64,000 nucleotides of DNA from Mercurialis annua (lineage: Eukaryota; Streptophyta; Magnoliopsida; Malpighiales; Euphorbiaceae). Location of the stretch: positions 33,568,628 through 33,632,627 of the forward strand of contig NC_065576.1 in NCBI RefSeq assembly GCF_937616625.2, given 5' to 3'. Of this stretch, positions 33,959-44,879 are shown in pieces. Below the pieces are notes generated by a model that saw only the letters and a program-made list of their open reading frames with translations, was not told where the DNA came from and ran no database searches. A program made the position numbers and the translations under genes. Position 1 is the stretch's first letter. Each line of letters opens with the position of its first letter.

Positions 33959-34680
33959 GTTTTTTTTAAAGAACTCTTATTTAACCAATGAATTGTAATT
34001 TACGTTAACTATTTTCGGGTTATTTTCGGACACTTCCGAGCGTTATTTTATAAAACAAATTTAAAGAATATTGTAGTTGACCTTTCAAACTTTATAAATG
34101 TCATTTGTAATTATTGTTTCGACCAATCTAAATAAGAGTTTTAATTGATTAAAAAAGGTAGAAAAAAACCTGATTTGAATATGAAAATTTAAGAAGTTAA
34201 GTTTGACGTTAATTTTGAAGATCTTACAAATGTCGAATAAAGTTCGAGTAAAAATGAAAGTCGTAGACGGTGGTGCGGACTATATTAATATCCAACTTAT
34301 TTTGAGTTAGATCTATTTTAATTAAGTGATTTTAATAGTTAAATTTGCCTAATAATGTAGTATTGTATTAATTGATTATAGGTTAAATTTTAGTAATTCA
34401 CGCTTTTAGTAAAAAACACGACATTGCTATGCTATACTTTTTAAAAATAGATTAACAAATTTAGGGTTTATGATTTTGATTGTTATGAAGTGTTTTTACT
34501 GTTTTTAAGCATTTAAAAGCCTTTTTAAACGTTTTTGTCGTTATGAATTTTTCAAATATCAGATAATAATAAATCACTAGGGTTTTGTAAATAATTATAA
34601 AAAACCATACAAAGAAATTAAAATAAATCAAATAATCAAAAATATGTGTACAACAATAAAAAAAAAGCTATAAAATACAA

Positions 34681-36110
34681 CTAAATGTTTGTTCTATCTG
34701 GGGTCCGTAAGAGTGTCCTCAAGTTTCGACCCTTGTTCTGACGCCGACTCATCTGGCTATGAGTCAATGGCCGATAAGGTCTGAGATCTGGGCCGGAGCT
34801 GTTGTCGCTACCACTTGTACTGACCCCATCGTGATCCTCGTCATCAGGAGCCTGTGAGGAGGGGATCCCTAACCCCAGGGAAAATGAAGGAGGCGTCATG
34901 TTAGCAATATCACCAAGTGGAGGTGTGGGAGCCTGCAAATTGCTCACCCACTCATCAGTTAGAGAAAAATGCATTTGCGATGGGCTCTGAGTTGGGCGGG
35001 GAGAGGAGGAAGGCGGCTGTGGAATGTACCCCTGAAGAAGCTGGCTAAAACTACCTACTGCAGGCGTTTGCGGATAGGACAAGTTGTCTTCAAATAGTCC
35101 TCCGTACTGCTGGGCTGGAGGTGTCTGTGTCGGGGGTGGTGGCTGAAAGGGGGTAAAAGCGGAACCATGGTAAGTGGAGAAGTCCTGCGGGACCGAGTAA
35201 GACGAAGATGGTGGCGCCTCGGGCTGTGAAGAGGTGCTGCCATAGTGCTGTGTATACCCAGTATACCGCCGAATGAAGTCCTCGGTATTCCCCTGATAAT
35301 CGACCTGAAAAAAAAACAGATTATGTAATTACGGTTATTGATGTTATAACTCAAAAAATGTAACTTCAAATTCTAACATACCGGTGTGGCCAGAGGGTCC
35401 GGCGTGGCAAGCGGAGTAATGTAAGCGGTCTCCCCAAACCATGGGTCAACATAAGGCACAGAAGAAGGCGGCAATGAAAAAGAGGAAGTCGGTGGGCCCT
35501 GGGGCTGCGAAGATGTGCTGCCGTGGTGCTGCATAAACCCGGCATACCGCCGAATGAACTCCTCGGTATTCCCCTGATAATCGACCTGCAAAAAGAAAAC
35601 AAATAATGCAATTAGGGTTACTGATGTTAGAAGAAATAAAAATGTAAATTGAAATTCAACCGTACCCGTGTGTCTAGAGGGTCCTGCTGCGTGGCTAGCG
35701 GAGTCGTGCCAGCGGTCTGCCCAAACGATGGGTCGACATAAGGCATAGAAGCAGGCGGTACTGAAAAAGAGGAAGGCCGTGGCCCCTGGGGATGCGAAGA
35801 GGTGCTCCCGTACTCACGCGCAGACCCGTAATAACTCCGGATAAAGTCCTCTGTGTCCCCGTGAAAGACGACCTGGACAAAGAAAAACCCAGTTGGTCAC
35901 TGTAATTAATGGATGTAAATTATTAAATTGTACACTGAAATTGAAACGTACCGGTGGGGGAAAAGGGTCTGTCAGGATCTCACGGGTCGGCTCTGGCTGT
36001 CTGGGTCTGCCTCTTCGGCGTCCTCGTATGCGCTGTACATCCACGGTCGGTGGATCGATCTCTGGAATAGCGTCCGCAAAAGCCAGGAAATATGACCCAG
36101 GAAATATTCC
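34681..36110 (-). CDS. MULE-borne Pro/Ser-rich ORF with triplicated exon (join of 34681..35304, 35382..35585, 35666..35872, 35952..about 36110)
   Basis: Four exons on the minus strand with plausible GT-AG borders. The first reads AFADAIPEIDPPTVDVQR and an AT-hook-like RGRRRGRPR. The next two (207 and 204 bp) and the start of the last encode variants of one unit: GNTEDFIRRY...YGSTSSQP...SSFSVPP...PYVDP...F. The introns between them are also alike. The C-terminus is Pro/Ser-rich and ends LRTLLRTPDRTNI. I do not recognise a function. It lies directly downstream of the truncated transposase and may be the tail of the transposase gene or a captured gene. The upstream end is uncertain because of a local duplication. 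Confidence 0.5.
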
Positions 36111-36131
36111 AAAACTGCGTAACACTTGATC

Positions 36132-37602
36132 TCAGATATGACCCAGGAAATATTCAAAACTGGCAATGGATTCGGATTCCACGAGCGCAAAAGCCACCGG
36201 CATTATATGGTTGTTGCCATCTATCGCCGAAGCTATCAACATGTGCATCTTATATTTGCCGTATAAGTGGGTGCCGTCGATGAATAGAATTGGCTTGCAA
36301 AACGGAAATCCGTCCACCATCGGGAAGAACGTCCAGAACATCCGTTGGAAAATTCTACATTGAAGCCCGCCACACTCAGATATTGGGCCTGTTGGAAATG
36401 GATATTGTTAGAAATAAATCTCTTAATGTACGCACATTGAAATCCACAACACTAATAGATTTCATACCTTCACCATGCCAGAAGGATCCATGATTCACTT
36501 TCACCACATTATCCATGAACTTTGTCAGTTGACTGTAATTGTATTCCCAGTCCCCATAAACGCTGCAGATTGCCCTCTCTTTGCCGTACCACACCCTTTT
36601 ATACGGAAGAGCTACTCCAGTAAATTCAAGTAGTCCCGCAATCAACGTCTTGATCCGTATGTCACGCTGACCTAGCACTTGCGTCTTAATATAATTGGCG
36701 ATCTGAGCAATCCCAAAATTTCGGTGGTGACGAACTGACACTTGCATATCGCATATGTGTGGCCCGATATATTTTGTCAACGTCCATGTGTTGGTTTTCT
36801 TAAGAAGTGTGGCACGCAGCCACCATGGGCATATCTCTTTGTGCTTGCAAACGAGAACCAACGTCGTGTGCGTCGTCCGACAACTCTTAAACTCTCTTCC
36901 ATTGTCCACCGAATAGGTAACAGCACAAGCCCGAACAGCATCTCGGCTCGAGAAAGTCATCCCTTCTTCAAACTCCATCCCCCTCTCCCACTCAACTTTC
37001 GGCTTTTCCCATGAGTCCAAGTCGACGTCGAAGTCTTCGAGATCTACACGTCTAACATGTGCCGGCAGTCGGGACTGGTACACTGTATTTTCTTCTACAT
37101 TACTAGGTTCAGCAGCAGTGAGTATGTCTTCCATATTCTCCACTTCGGTCTCGTAGTGATCGTGTTCTCCTTCTTCCTCACTGTCCCTCTCCGACTCACT
37201 AGAAGAAGATATATGCAGTTGATCAATAGAAATATCTTCAACAACCGCCTTGCGGCACTCCACGTACAACTCTAAAAATCTTAGTGCTGGCAGGCGACAT
37301 GCCTCGGTCTGAATAGCACATACATGTGGGTCGCCCTGGACATCCAGCAACGAATAGGAATATATTTGTTCCCCTTGAAAATGAGGTACCCGGAAATATA
37401 TCTTGCTGATCTCCACCGGGCCCACAGCACTGGTTATTGCCGATCCACAAATATCAACCAACTGTTGGAAATTTATTCTTCCAGTCAACGGCACTTGCAC
37501 ATAACTACCCCCAAAATATTCTACTCTGCGGGGAGAGTTTACAATGCTACCGTCAAACCGTATCACAAACGACAAATCGATTGTCGTCATTGCTACAAGC
37601 AT
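36132..37602 (-). pseudogene. Mutator-like (MULE) transposase, C-terminally truncated (join 36132..36388, 36468..37602)
   Basis: Exon 1 (36468-37602) starts MLVAMTTIDLSFVIRFDG, has an acidic linker, then the MuDR-type DNA-binding region with the pattern C-x11-C-x4-CPWWLRA-x17-H-C (FKSCRTTHTTLVLVCKHK, ICPWWLRA, GPHICD). Exon 2 after a 79-bp intron holds RMFWTFFPMVDGF, then ILFIDGTHLYGKYK with the first catalytic Asp, DGNNHIMPVAFALVE and FEYFLGHI, the opening of the MULE catalytic domain. It then hits a stop. The rest of the DDE domain and the SWIM zinc finger are absent. The break coincides with a tandem repeat of GAATATTTCCTGGGTCATAT (36138-36157 and 36092-36111), so it cannot be an active transposase as it stands. 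Confidence 0.85.
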
Positions 37603-38495
37603 TTGTCATGAATAAATGTTACTCTTATTTCTAAAATTAATTTCTAATATTCACAGGTTACTCATTAAAAATTATAAAGACTATTCTATCTTATTTTTTA
37701 AAAAATTAAAAATTAATTTCTAATAAATGTTACTCTGATTTTTAAAATAAAATTCTAATATTCACAGGCTACTCATCAAACAATTAATAACTACTTTATA
37801 TACTAACAATTATGTCATATTTTTCTTAACAATTAATAACTTTATAAAAAACTTACTCTAAATTTCAAAACACAAATTCTAGACAAATTGTATACGACAT
37901 TTCTATGATATATTTTCAAGTACTAATTTCTAATTTCTACACTATATTAAAAATTATATCAATTTCTAAAACATAATACTTAACAAGATTCCTATGAAGT
38001 TTTTTAAACTAAATAAATATTTAAAATAATGTAAATTTTTAAAATTTCTATAACTTCTAACAATTACTAAACTATAATATTTTAAAAAAAATATATTCAA
38101 TCTAATTCTAACATTTTCTAATCTATAATAAACTCTAACATTTTTTAATTTCAATATTTTCAAAAATAAAGTAAAACTAAATGAATTAAAAATAAATTAC
38201 GGACTAACCTCTTGTAGACCTCGCAAAATAGCAGACCGAAAAATGATACGTAGCTCCAGAAAAATAGCCGATAAGCTCCACAAAATAAACTCCGTCGCTT
38301 CAACCAATTCCGGAAAAATCACTCCGTCAAACTTTACTAAAGTTTACTAATTTTTTTTTAACCAGATAACCACTAAAATTTAATTACAATTCTAATTTTT
38401 TTTCTTCTAACAATTTTTCTTTCCCTCTCTAACAATTTTTTTTCCCTCTCTATCATTTTTTCCTCCCTCTCTAACATTTTTTTTATTTCTGCTTG

Positions 38496-38782
38496 AATAG
38501 GTGAGTGCTGAAGCACTCACCTATTTATAGCAAAGCAGCCCGCCATATGAGATAGCGGGCTGCTTTGCCCACGTGATTCCCTGCAACAGCAGGGAATCGT
38601 TTGACTGACCGACTGACCAGCTGGTCGGTCAAATGATTCCCTGCTGTTGCAGGGAATCACTCACCAGCCCGCCATATGAGATGGCGGGCTGGTTCTAAAA
38701 AACAGTAGCCCGCTATTTCAGATAGCGGGCTGGGGGTGGGAGGCACAAATCCGGAATATTTGTGTCTATCAGACACAAATAT
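38496..38782. repeat. Right hairpin array of the MULE
   Basis: Seven clear hairpins with arms AATAGGTGAGTGCT (38496-38525), GCAAAGCAGCCCGC (38530-38568), GATTCCCTGC (38575-38598), GATTCCCTGC again (38635-38658), ACCAGCCCGCCAT (38663-38693), AGCCCGCTAT (38707-38731) and ATATTTGTGTCT (38756-38782). An imperfect one lies between (38600-38633). The ACCAGCCCGCCAT hairpin corresponds to the outermost left hairpin. Confidence 0.93.
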
Positions 38783-38793
38783 GTCAAAAACCC

Positions 38794-39157
38794 GGGTAAT
38801 TGATTTTGGAGGTCACTATACTTTTCAAAAATTGCAAAATGGTGACCGAACTTCAAAACGTAACATTTTAGTTACTATACTATTTGGTTTTGTTAAGATA
38901 GAAGGATTTTTGGTCACCGAAGAAAAATATTTCGAGTTGATTTTTTGTTGATTATGTGTATATATGAAATATAAGGTATTATTTTTCATAAATAACCAAA
39001 ATTTGATTACTACATATGTATAATTTGACCGTAAAACACTTAAAAACCTTCCAAAATCACATATTTGAAAGTTTAGTAACCATTTTGTTACGTTTTGAAG
39101 TTCGGCCACCATTTTGCAATTCTTGAAAAGTGCAGTGACCCCTAGAATCAATTACCC
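38794..39157. mobile_element. MULE-type MITE
   Basis: 364 bp with long terminal inverted repeats (GGGTAATTGATTTTGGAGG on the left; the right end is the complement with some changes, pairing extends about 80 bp). Flanked by a perfect 9-bp duplication CAAAAACCC (38785-38793 and 39158-39166). The small ORFs inside are read from the inverted repeats and are not genes. Confidence 0.92.
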
Positions 39158-39166
39158 CAAAAACCC

Positions 39167-40606
39167 TATTTTTGAAGAGAGGAATTTTAAATATTGTACG
39201 TAAAGGTTTTTGCTGCTGATAAAGGTTATCATCTTTCTGCAATAAGCAAAATATGGAGAATCTTTTAACTCATGTTATAGCATGTGCAGGATAATGAAGA
39301 CATTTTAGAAGCGTATGTGAAGTCTTGGGTTTCTGGCGCTCTGGACAGATCCTTTGCGCGAGGATCAATGGCATTCATTCTAGTTTTGCACCACCTTTCA
39401 TCTTTTCATCTTCCCTGTGTGTCATGATAAGATGTCAGTGAGAAATAAGCTTGTAAAGTCTCTACTGCGAGATTGCTCCCAGAAGCAAAAACACAAGGTT
39501 TGTAGTTTTTCTGCTATGCTTCTTATTTTATGGTCTTTTTAATGGAATTTGACATACTTGGGCTGCTATATTAACATTTCTGGATTTGCGCGTTTAAGGC
39601 CTATTTGGTAGCACAATATCTTTTAACTTTATGAAGTAGAGCATGAAAACATAATATGGAGTTAGATACTACTTCAGCATCTGGGACTAGTGCTTCTGAG
39701 AAGCAGTTGATAATTAAATATGCTAGTTAGTAATGAATTTAAATGAAATGAATCTAGTTCATTTCTCGTAATTGAAATTAATTTAGTTCCCTGTCCATTG
39801 GTTTCTGAATTCAATGCATGACAATCCGGTAAACCACATTTGATCTGAATGTAAAATAATTTTTAAGAGAATTTGAAAATTGCTATGAGCTTACTAAATG
39901 GAGTGTGCTTTTTGCTAAGAATATGCAACAGTAGATTGCTTTGATGATATTAAATGGCATGTAAAGTTTGAATACATGGGGATGCATTGCAGACAACAAA
40001 AGCATTTTGAATACATGATTTCAATGTTTTGTTGTTTGGATAGAACCTATGTAGCACGGAATTAGAAACGCTGAAATGGAAAATGCCAAAAAGGGAAATG
40101 GCATTTAAAGAATAAGTTATAGTACATATTGCGTTTTGGAGTCTTAGAAGTGTTAAACAAAAAAGAAACACATTAACATAAGACAGAACTGCCGGAATCC
40201 GAGCTTTGCTGGAATTAATTTTATGTGGCGTGTTGTTTCCTGTTCTTTTATTGGGTACTTTTAATCGGTATACGGCTATATTTTTCAATGTATTATTTGT
40301 GTTTGTTTGATGTTAAAAATAGGACTATTCTACATAACTTATTTTATTTTTTAATAATGTGCATGATTGGTTCATGTTAGCAGGCAATGATGATGGAACT
40401 TGTAGAGTATAGTAAGGGATGCACATCTGAAATGCCCTTGCAGAGCAGCGATATCGGCAAAAGGTTTGAAATACTTGCCGAAGCTTGCGAGCGAGATTCG
40501 TTCCTTTTAACTCAAGTGGAGAATTTAAAGTCCAATGTTGTAAAGAAACACAATGTTGTGACATAACTGCACGTTAATGCATATAAACATGAAGGACTTG
40601 AAAATT
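39167..40606 (+). pseudogene. IYO: IYO copy 2, last two exons and introns
   Basis: Matches copy 1 from about 3788 to 5219. The penultimate exon (39296-39499) has an extra T in the run after CATCTTT relative to copy 1, which shifts SFIFL to another frame and meets TGA a few codons on. The last exon (40384-40566) is intact and ends at the same stop. The conserved introns show this is a DNA-level duplicate, not a retrocopy. Similarity ends near 40606. Confidence 0.92.
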
Positions 40607-40916
40607 CCGTTGCGTTTTTAGCCAATTTTTCTCCAATTATTTAATTGCTTCAGTATTTTGTTGAATTTATAAATAAACTCTGTAATTAAGCAAACTCAGT
40701 TTTTAGAATTTCAAAATTTAACTTATAATATTGAAAAAGGTTAAAAATAAAGTTAAAATCTAATAATAATTCTCTAACTTTACGATATTGGAATAAAAAT
40801 AAGCTAAGAATAACCGGAAAAGTTCTTCGAAAATAATAGGTATTGTTATTGAAGTGAAAAATTTAGAAAAATAAATTGATTAAAATAATAGCTAAAATTG
40901 CAATAAAATATAAAAA
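40607..40916. other. Spacer, no gene seen
   Basis: AT-rich sequence beyond the duplicated block, nothing recognisable. Confidence 0.4.
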
Positions 40917-41637
40917 TTAGGCTCGTTTAGCGAACAAGGTGTTTATGTTCGGTTCATGTTCAGTCGAGATTTGAACGGAGTGTTCATGTTCGGTTCGTTT
41001 AAATTTTATAGTGTTCATGTTCGGTTCATGTTCAGCTCGTGTTCGTTAGTTTAGCCACTAAACGAACAAGTTCGCGAACGAGCTCACGAACAAGTTCGAT
41101 AAGTACTAAACGAGCTCGTTCCCGAACAAGCTCGCGAGCGAGCTCCATAAGTACTAAATGAGCTCGTTCGTGAGCCCGTTCGTTTAGCGAATAAACAAAC
41201 GAACACGAGCTATTAAGGAACAAACACGAATATGAGCTGAATAAATTAAAAACAATCTAATCGAGCTCCTTCACGAATATGAGCTAAATAAATTAGAAAC
41301 ATAATTATATAAATTAATTTAAATATTAATTAGTTCGCGAACACCTAATCGAGTTTCTAAACGAGCTTGTTCGTGAACTATGTACGAGCTTGTTCCTGAA
41401 CTTGTTCACGAACTTTTAATCGAGCTCGTTCACGAGCTTGTTCACGAACTCTTATTTGAGATGTTCGTGAACGCAAACGAGCCGAACACCACTATGTTCA
41501 TGTTCGGCTCGTTTATATTAACGAACATAAAATCAAGCTCGAGCTCGGTTCATTTAAAATACGAACGAACATGAACCGAGTTCTTATCGAGCCGAACACC
41601 GAACTGCTCGCGAACGGCTCGATTCATTTACACCCCT
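40917..41637. repeat. GAGCTCGTTC-rich foldback repeat
   Basis: Dense GAACGAGCTCG / CGAACATGAACCGAG words in both orientations, so the two halves fold on each other. It ends CATTTACACCCCTAG, an end seen in many plant non-autonomous hAT-like elements. The ELVHELVHEL-type ORFs at 41032-41223 and 41380-41574 are by-products of this repeat. No TSD was established. Confidence 0.65.
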
Positions 41638-43839
41638 AGTTATAGTGTTATATTTTTATCTCATCATTTGATTTGGCTTCTTTAAATAAGTACCCTACAT
41701 GGCTATACTTAATTAGATTTTTACTGTTGACCAAAAAAAAGTTGATGATATACTTTTTAAGTTTTCAAATTGCACAAATAACTTTATGATAATTGAGGAT
41801 TACTGTCAATTATAAAAAAAGAAAGAAAGTGGTTACAAGAATTAAAATCTCCTACAAAATGTCAATATAGCAATTAATATTCAAGAATCTTTAATAATCC
41901 TTAATTATAGTAACTGATAATTTGAATTATATGCCATAAACAACAAAAGGGAAACCGAAAAAATAAAATGATTAAAAAAATGAAAACAACGAGCATTTGA
42001 GAAACAAAAAAAAAATCTAGCAAAACAAGAAATTCACATGTAATTCCCATATATAATGACAAATACATGATTATTCAAATACATGATTCTTAAAAAACAA
42101 ATAACAATTTTTTTAAACCAGCTGTAATTATTTTTTCAACAAAAAAACAATTTGATTTTTTTTTAAATAATAAAATTTTACTAATAGTTACCTAATGTAT
42201 TTGCCATTATAATAAAAACAATTATTTGCCAATGTATTTGTTGAAAAAAAGTAAAATTTTACTAATAGTTACCTAATGTATTTGCCATTATTTAAAATTT
42301 TATTATTTAAACCAGCTGGAGAATAGATGATGTGACGCCGTTGATTCAGAACGTACGGTGGCTGTTGATGAACGGCATAGAGGAAGAGACGTGACAACCT
42401 ATTGCATAAAGGACGACGCCGGTGGTCTGGAGAAGATGATGACGAGCTGCTTCTGAAGAGGATGCGACGACGAGCTGGAAAAAAGAACAGCGCTGGAATA
42501 AAGAACAACTTCTGCTAAGAAAAAAAATCATAGTAAAAACTATGCGAAAATGAAATAGAAATCAGATAAATTTAATAAAGATAAATAAAACCAAGAAAAT
42601 AATGAGAGGAAAAAGAAAGATACGTCTGATTTAGGGTTTAGTATTTAGTGGGTTTTCATGTTTTAAATGATAGTTTAAATGGAAAGTTTTGAATGATAGC
42701 TTAAATGTTGATTAATGGCAAGAATCTTGGTGAAATCTTTCAAATTGATGGCAAAAATCTTACTGATATCTTTCAAATTGAATAGGCTGAGATATGGAAG
42801 GTTACCATTTTGAGTAGTTGTATTTTGCTAATTTAAAAAGTATCTTTGTGTAAAGCAAAATCATTAAATTCAAATTAAAAAATTAATAATAGTATAATTC
42901 AAAATAGACTTTTGCTCTAGTAATTCTCTTTTGATTTTGGCAAAATCTCAAAAAAAAAAAAATTCAAAATTTTCCCATATCCAAAATAAAAAAAAGACAA
43001 TATTATCCTCAGTATGTGTCAATATTTCATTGATCTATATTTGAGTTAATAAAATGTTGACATGTGACATGTGGATTTTGGTTAGACCAACCAACCAACA
43101 ACTATCGACCACCAGCCAAGTGCCCGCCCGACAGGCCGGTCTACAACAGTCAATGCCCGGTCAAATATAGTGGTGTGATTTTAAAAGAATTGAATAAAAT
43201 ATAATTTTGCTCTCAGTGCGATTTGAACCCACCTCTCACTAAGGCAAGACATACTTGTTGTCTTTATTTACTCTTTAATATATACACATATATTCTTTAA
43301 TAATGTATAAGAAAGCATGTAAATTAAATATAAACCTATTAAAATGATTGATTATAAATAATATATTATTATATAACACTAATACGATGTAACACTTGTC
43401 AAAATTTAAATTAATTTATTCTAATAAAATTAATACTAGTATAAATTAAATAAACTTAAAGTAAACTAAGTTAAAATAATTTTTTTATTAAATTTAATAG
43501 TAACTTAATCTTATTAAATTAATTAATTAAAAATTTACAAAATAAATGATCTAAGTAATAAAAAATTAAAAATAAATTATCTAATTTTTTATGTGGGTCT
43601 TTTTAAAATTAATGTATTAAAAATACAATCAACTTAATGTTAACTTGATGTAAACTCAAAATAAACTATATAAAATAAATTATTAATAAGCTAATTATAT
43701 TTTTAAAATTAATTTACTTTAATTAAATCAATTTCTAAATTATTTATACTATTAAAACTAATTTATAGAGGGACAAATAAACTAATAATTATCTAAAAGT
43801 GATAATATACTAAAAAAATATTACTTCGGATTGACATTA
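41638..43839. other. AT-rich spacer with a small tandem duplication
   Basis: An about 40-bp block (TTTTACTAATAGTTACCTAA then TGTATTTGCCATTAT) occurs at about 42175 and 42255. A GC-richer stretch at 42330-42500 gives minus-strand ORFs of low complexity that I do not accept as genes. No other element is recognised. Confidence 0.4.
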
Positions 43840-44250
43840 AGTTGTTTGAGTAGATATTGAATTGATATTAAGTTAATTTTTAAAACTATAATAATTTATT
43901 AAAAAATTTACTTTACATTGACATGTAGTTTACATCAAGTTTACATTGAGTTGACATTAGATTTACATTGAATTGACACTGAGTCGACGTTGAATTGATA
44001 TTAAATTTACATTTAGTTGATATTACGTTACATCTCAAAATTAAAATAATTTACTAAAAAATACTTCAGATTGACCTTAAATTTACATTGAGTTGACATT
44101 AAGTTTATATTGAAATGTCATTAGGTTTACATTGAATTGACATTAAGTCGTCATTGAGTTGACATTGAGTCGATGTTGAGTTGATAATTAAGTTAATTTT
44201 TAAAATTATAATAATTTACTAAAAAATTTACTTGGGATTGACATTTATTG
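43840..44250. repeat. Degenerate TTGACATTAAGTTTACA tandem repeat
   Basis: Runs of ACATTGAGTTGACATTAAG and close variants with irregular spacing, a decayed minisatellite-like array. No boundary structure. Confidence 0.65.
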
Positions 44251-44539
44251 TCATAACCGTAACCTAATCTTGTTTAGAATTCATTAAGTAATCTTATTTA
44301 GAATTCATTATACATTCCATATCATTTTTAATTATTATAAAGGAGAAATTGAAATAAGGACATAGGCATTTTAGATGTCAAAATTTAAATTGAAAACAAA
44401 AGTTACGATTAGTTTAATTGAATTGGTATAACTGAACAAATAAAAAGACTCAAGGATTAAAAAATATGATAAATATATCATTAAGGGCCTAAAAGAATTT
44501 TATATTTAGAGTATATCTAGATAGTCTGAATGTCAGTAA

Positions 44540-44879
44540 TGCCCTTATTATGTGTCCAAGTTAGGTTAATAACCTATTCTTATTTTAGTAATTTGTTAAT
44601 TAGTATATGTATACAAAATATGGAAGATATTCAAACCAAATTTCATTCATTCAGACCTAAACTAAACCTTAAAACATCCAATTCTCTGATTTCTTGAAGT
44701 CTAAGAAGGAAATCAAGATCAATTGGTAAGTTATTCATCTTTTTAACTTGTTTATCTAGAGTTTACACAAAAAATAGCATGTTCTGTTTTCGAATCCAGA
44801 TATTTCAGCTTATTGCGAGTGATGTACGTTGCGTTGTATAAATCCAAATTGAGTCATTCTTGATTCCACGGAAATTTTA
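44540..44879 (+). repeat. LTR-like 5' leader fragment
   Basis: Contains a TATA-like stretch, an AC-rich leader and CAATTGGTAAGTTATTC, comparable to CCATTGGTAAGTTTC in the chromovirus LTR (near 54678). Borders are uncertain. Confidence 0.4.

Larger units (their letters stand above)
33804..39166 (-). mobile_element. MULE with transposase remnant and hairpin-array ends
   Basis: Interrupts an intron of IYO copy 2: copy 1 runs straight from about 3785 to 3790 where copy 2 has 5.4 kb. TATTT at 33799-33803 and 39167-39171 may be a short TSD, but the usual 9 bp was not found. Both ends hold hairpin arrays sharing the CAGCCCGCCAT word. The interior carries a Mutator-type transposase (minus strand, 36132-37602) and a multi-exon ORF (34681-36110). 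A 364-bp MITE later inserted near its right end. Confidence 0.75.

Noticed and set aside
41032..41574. ORFs encoding repeated ELVHELVHEL
   Set aside because: By-products of the GAACGAGCTCG foldback repeat, present on both strands.
42269..42531. Ser/Arg-rich minus-strand ORFs
   Set aside because: Short, low complexity, overlapping in two frames, no recognisable domain or start context.
43205..43255. GATTTGAACCCACCTC segment resembling a tRNA T-arm complement
   Set aside because: No acceptor stem or anticodon arm could be drawn around it.
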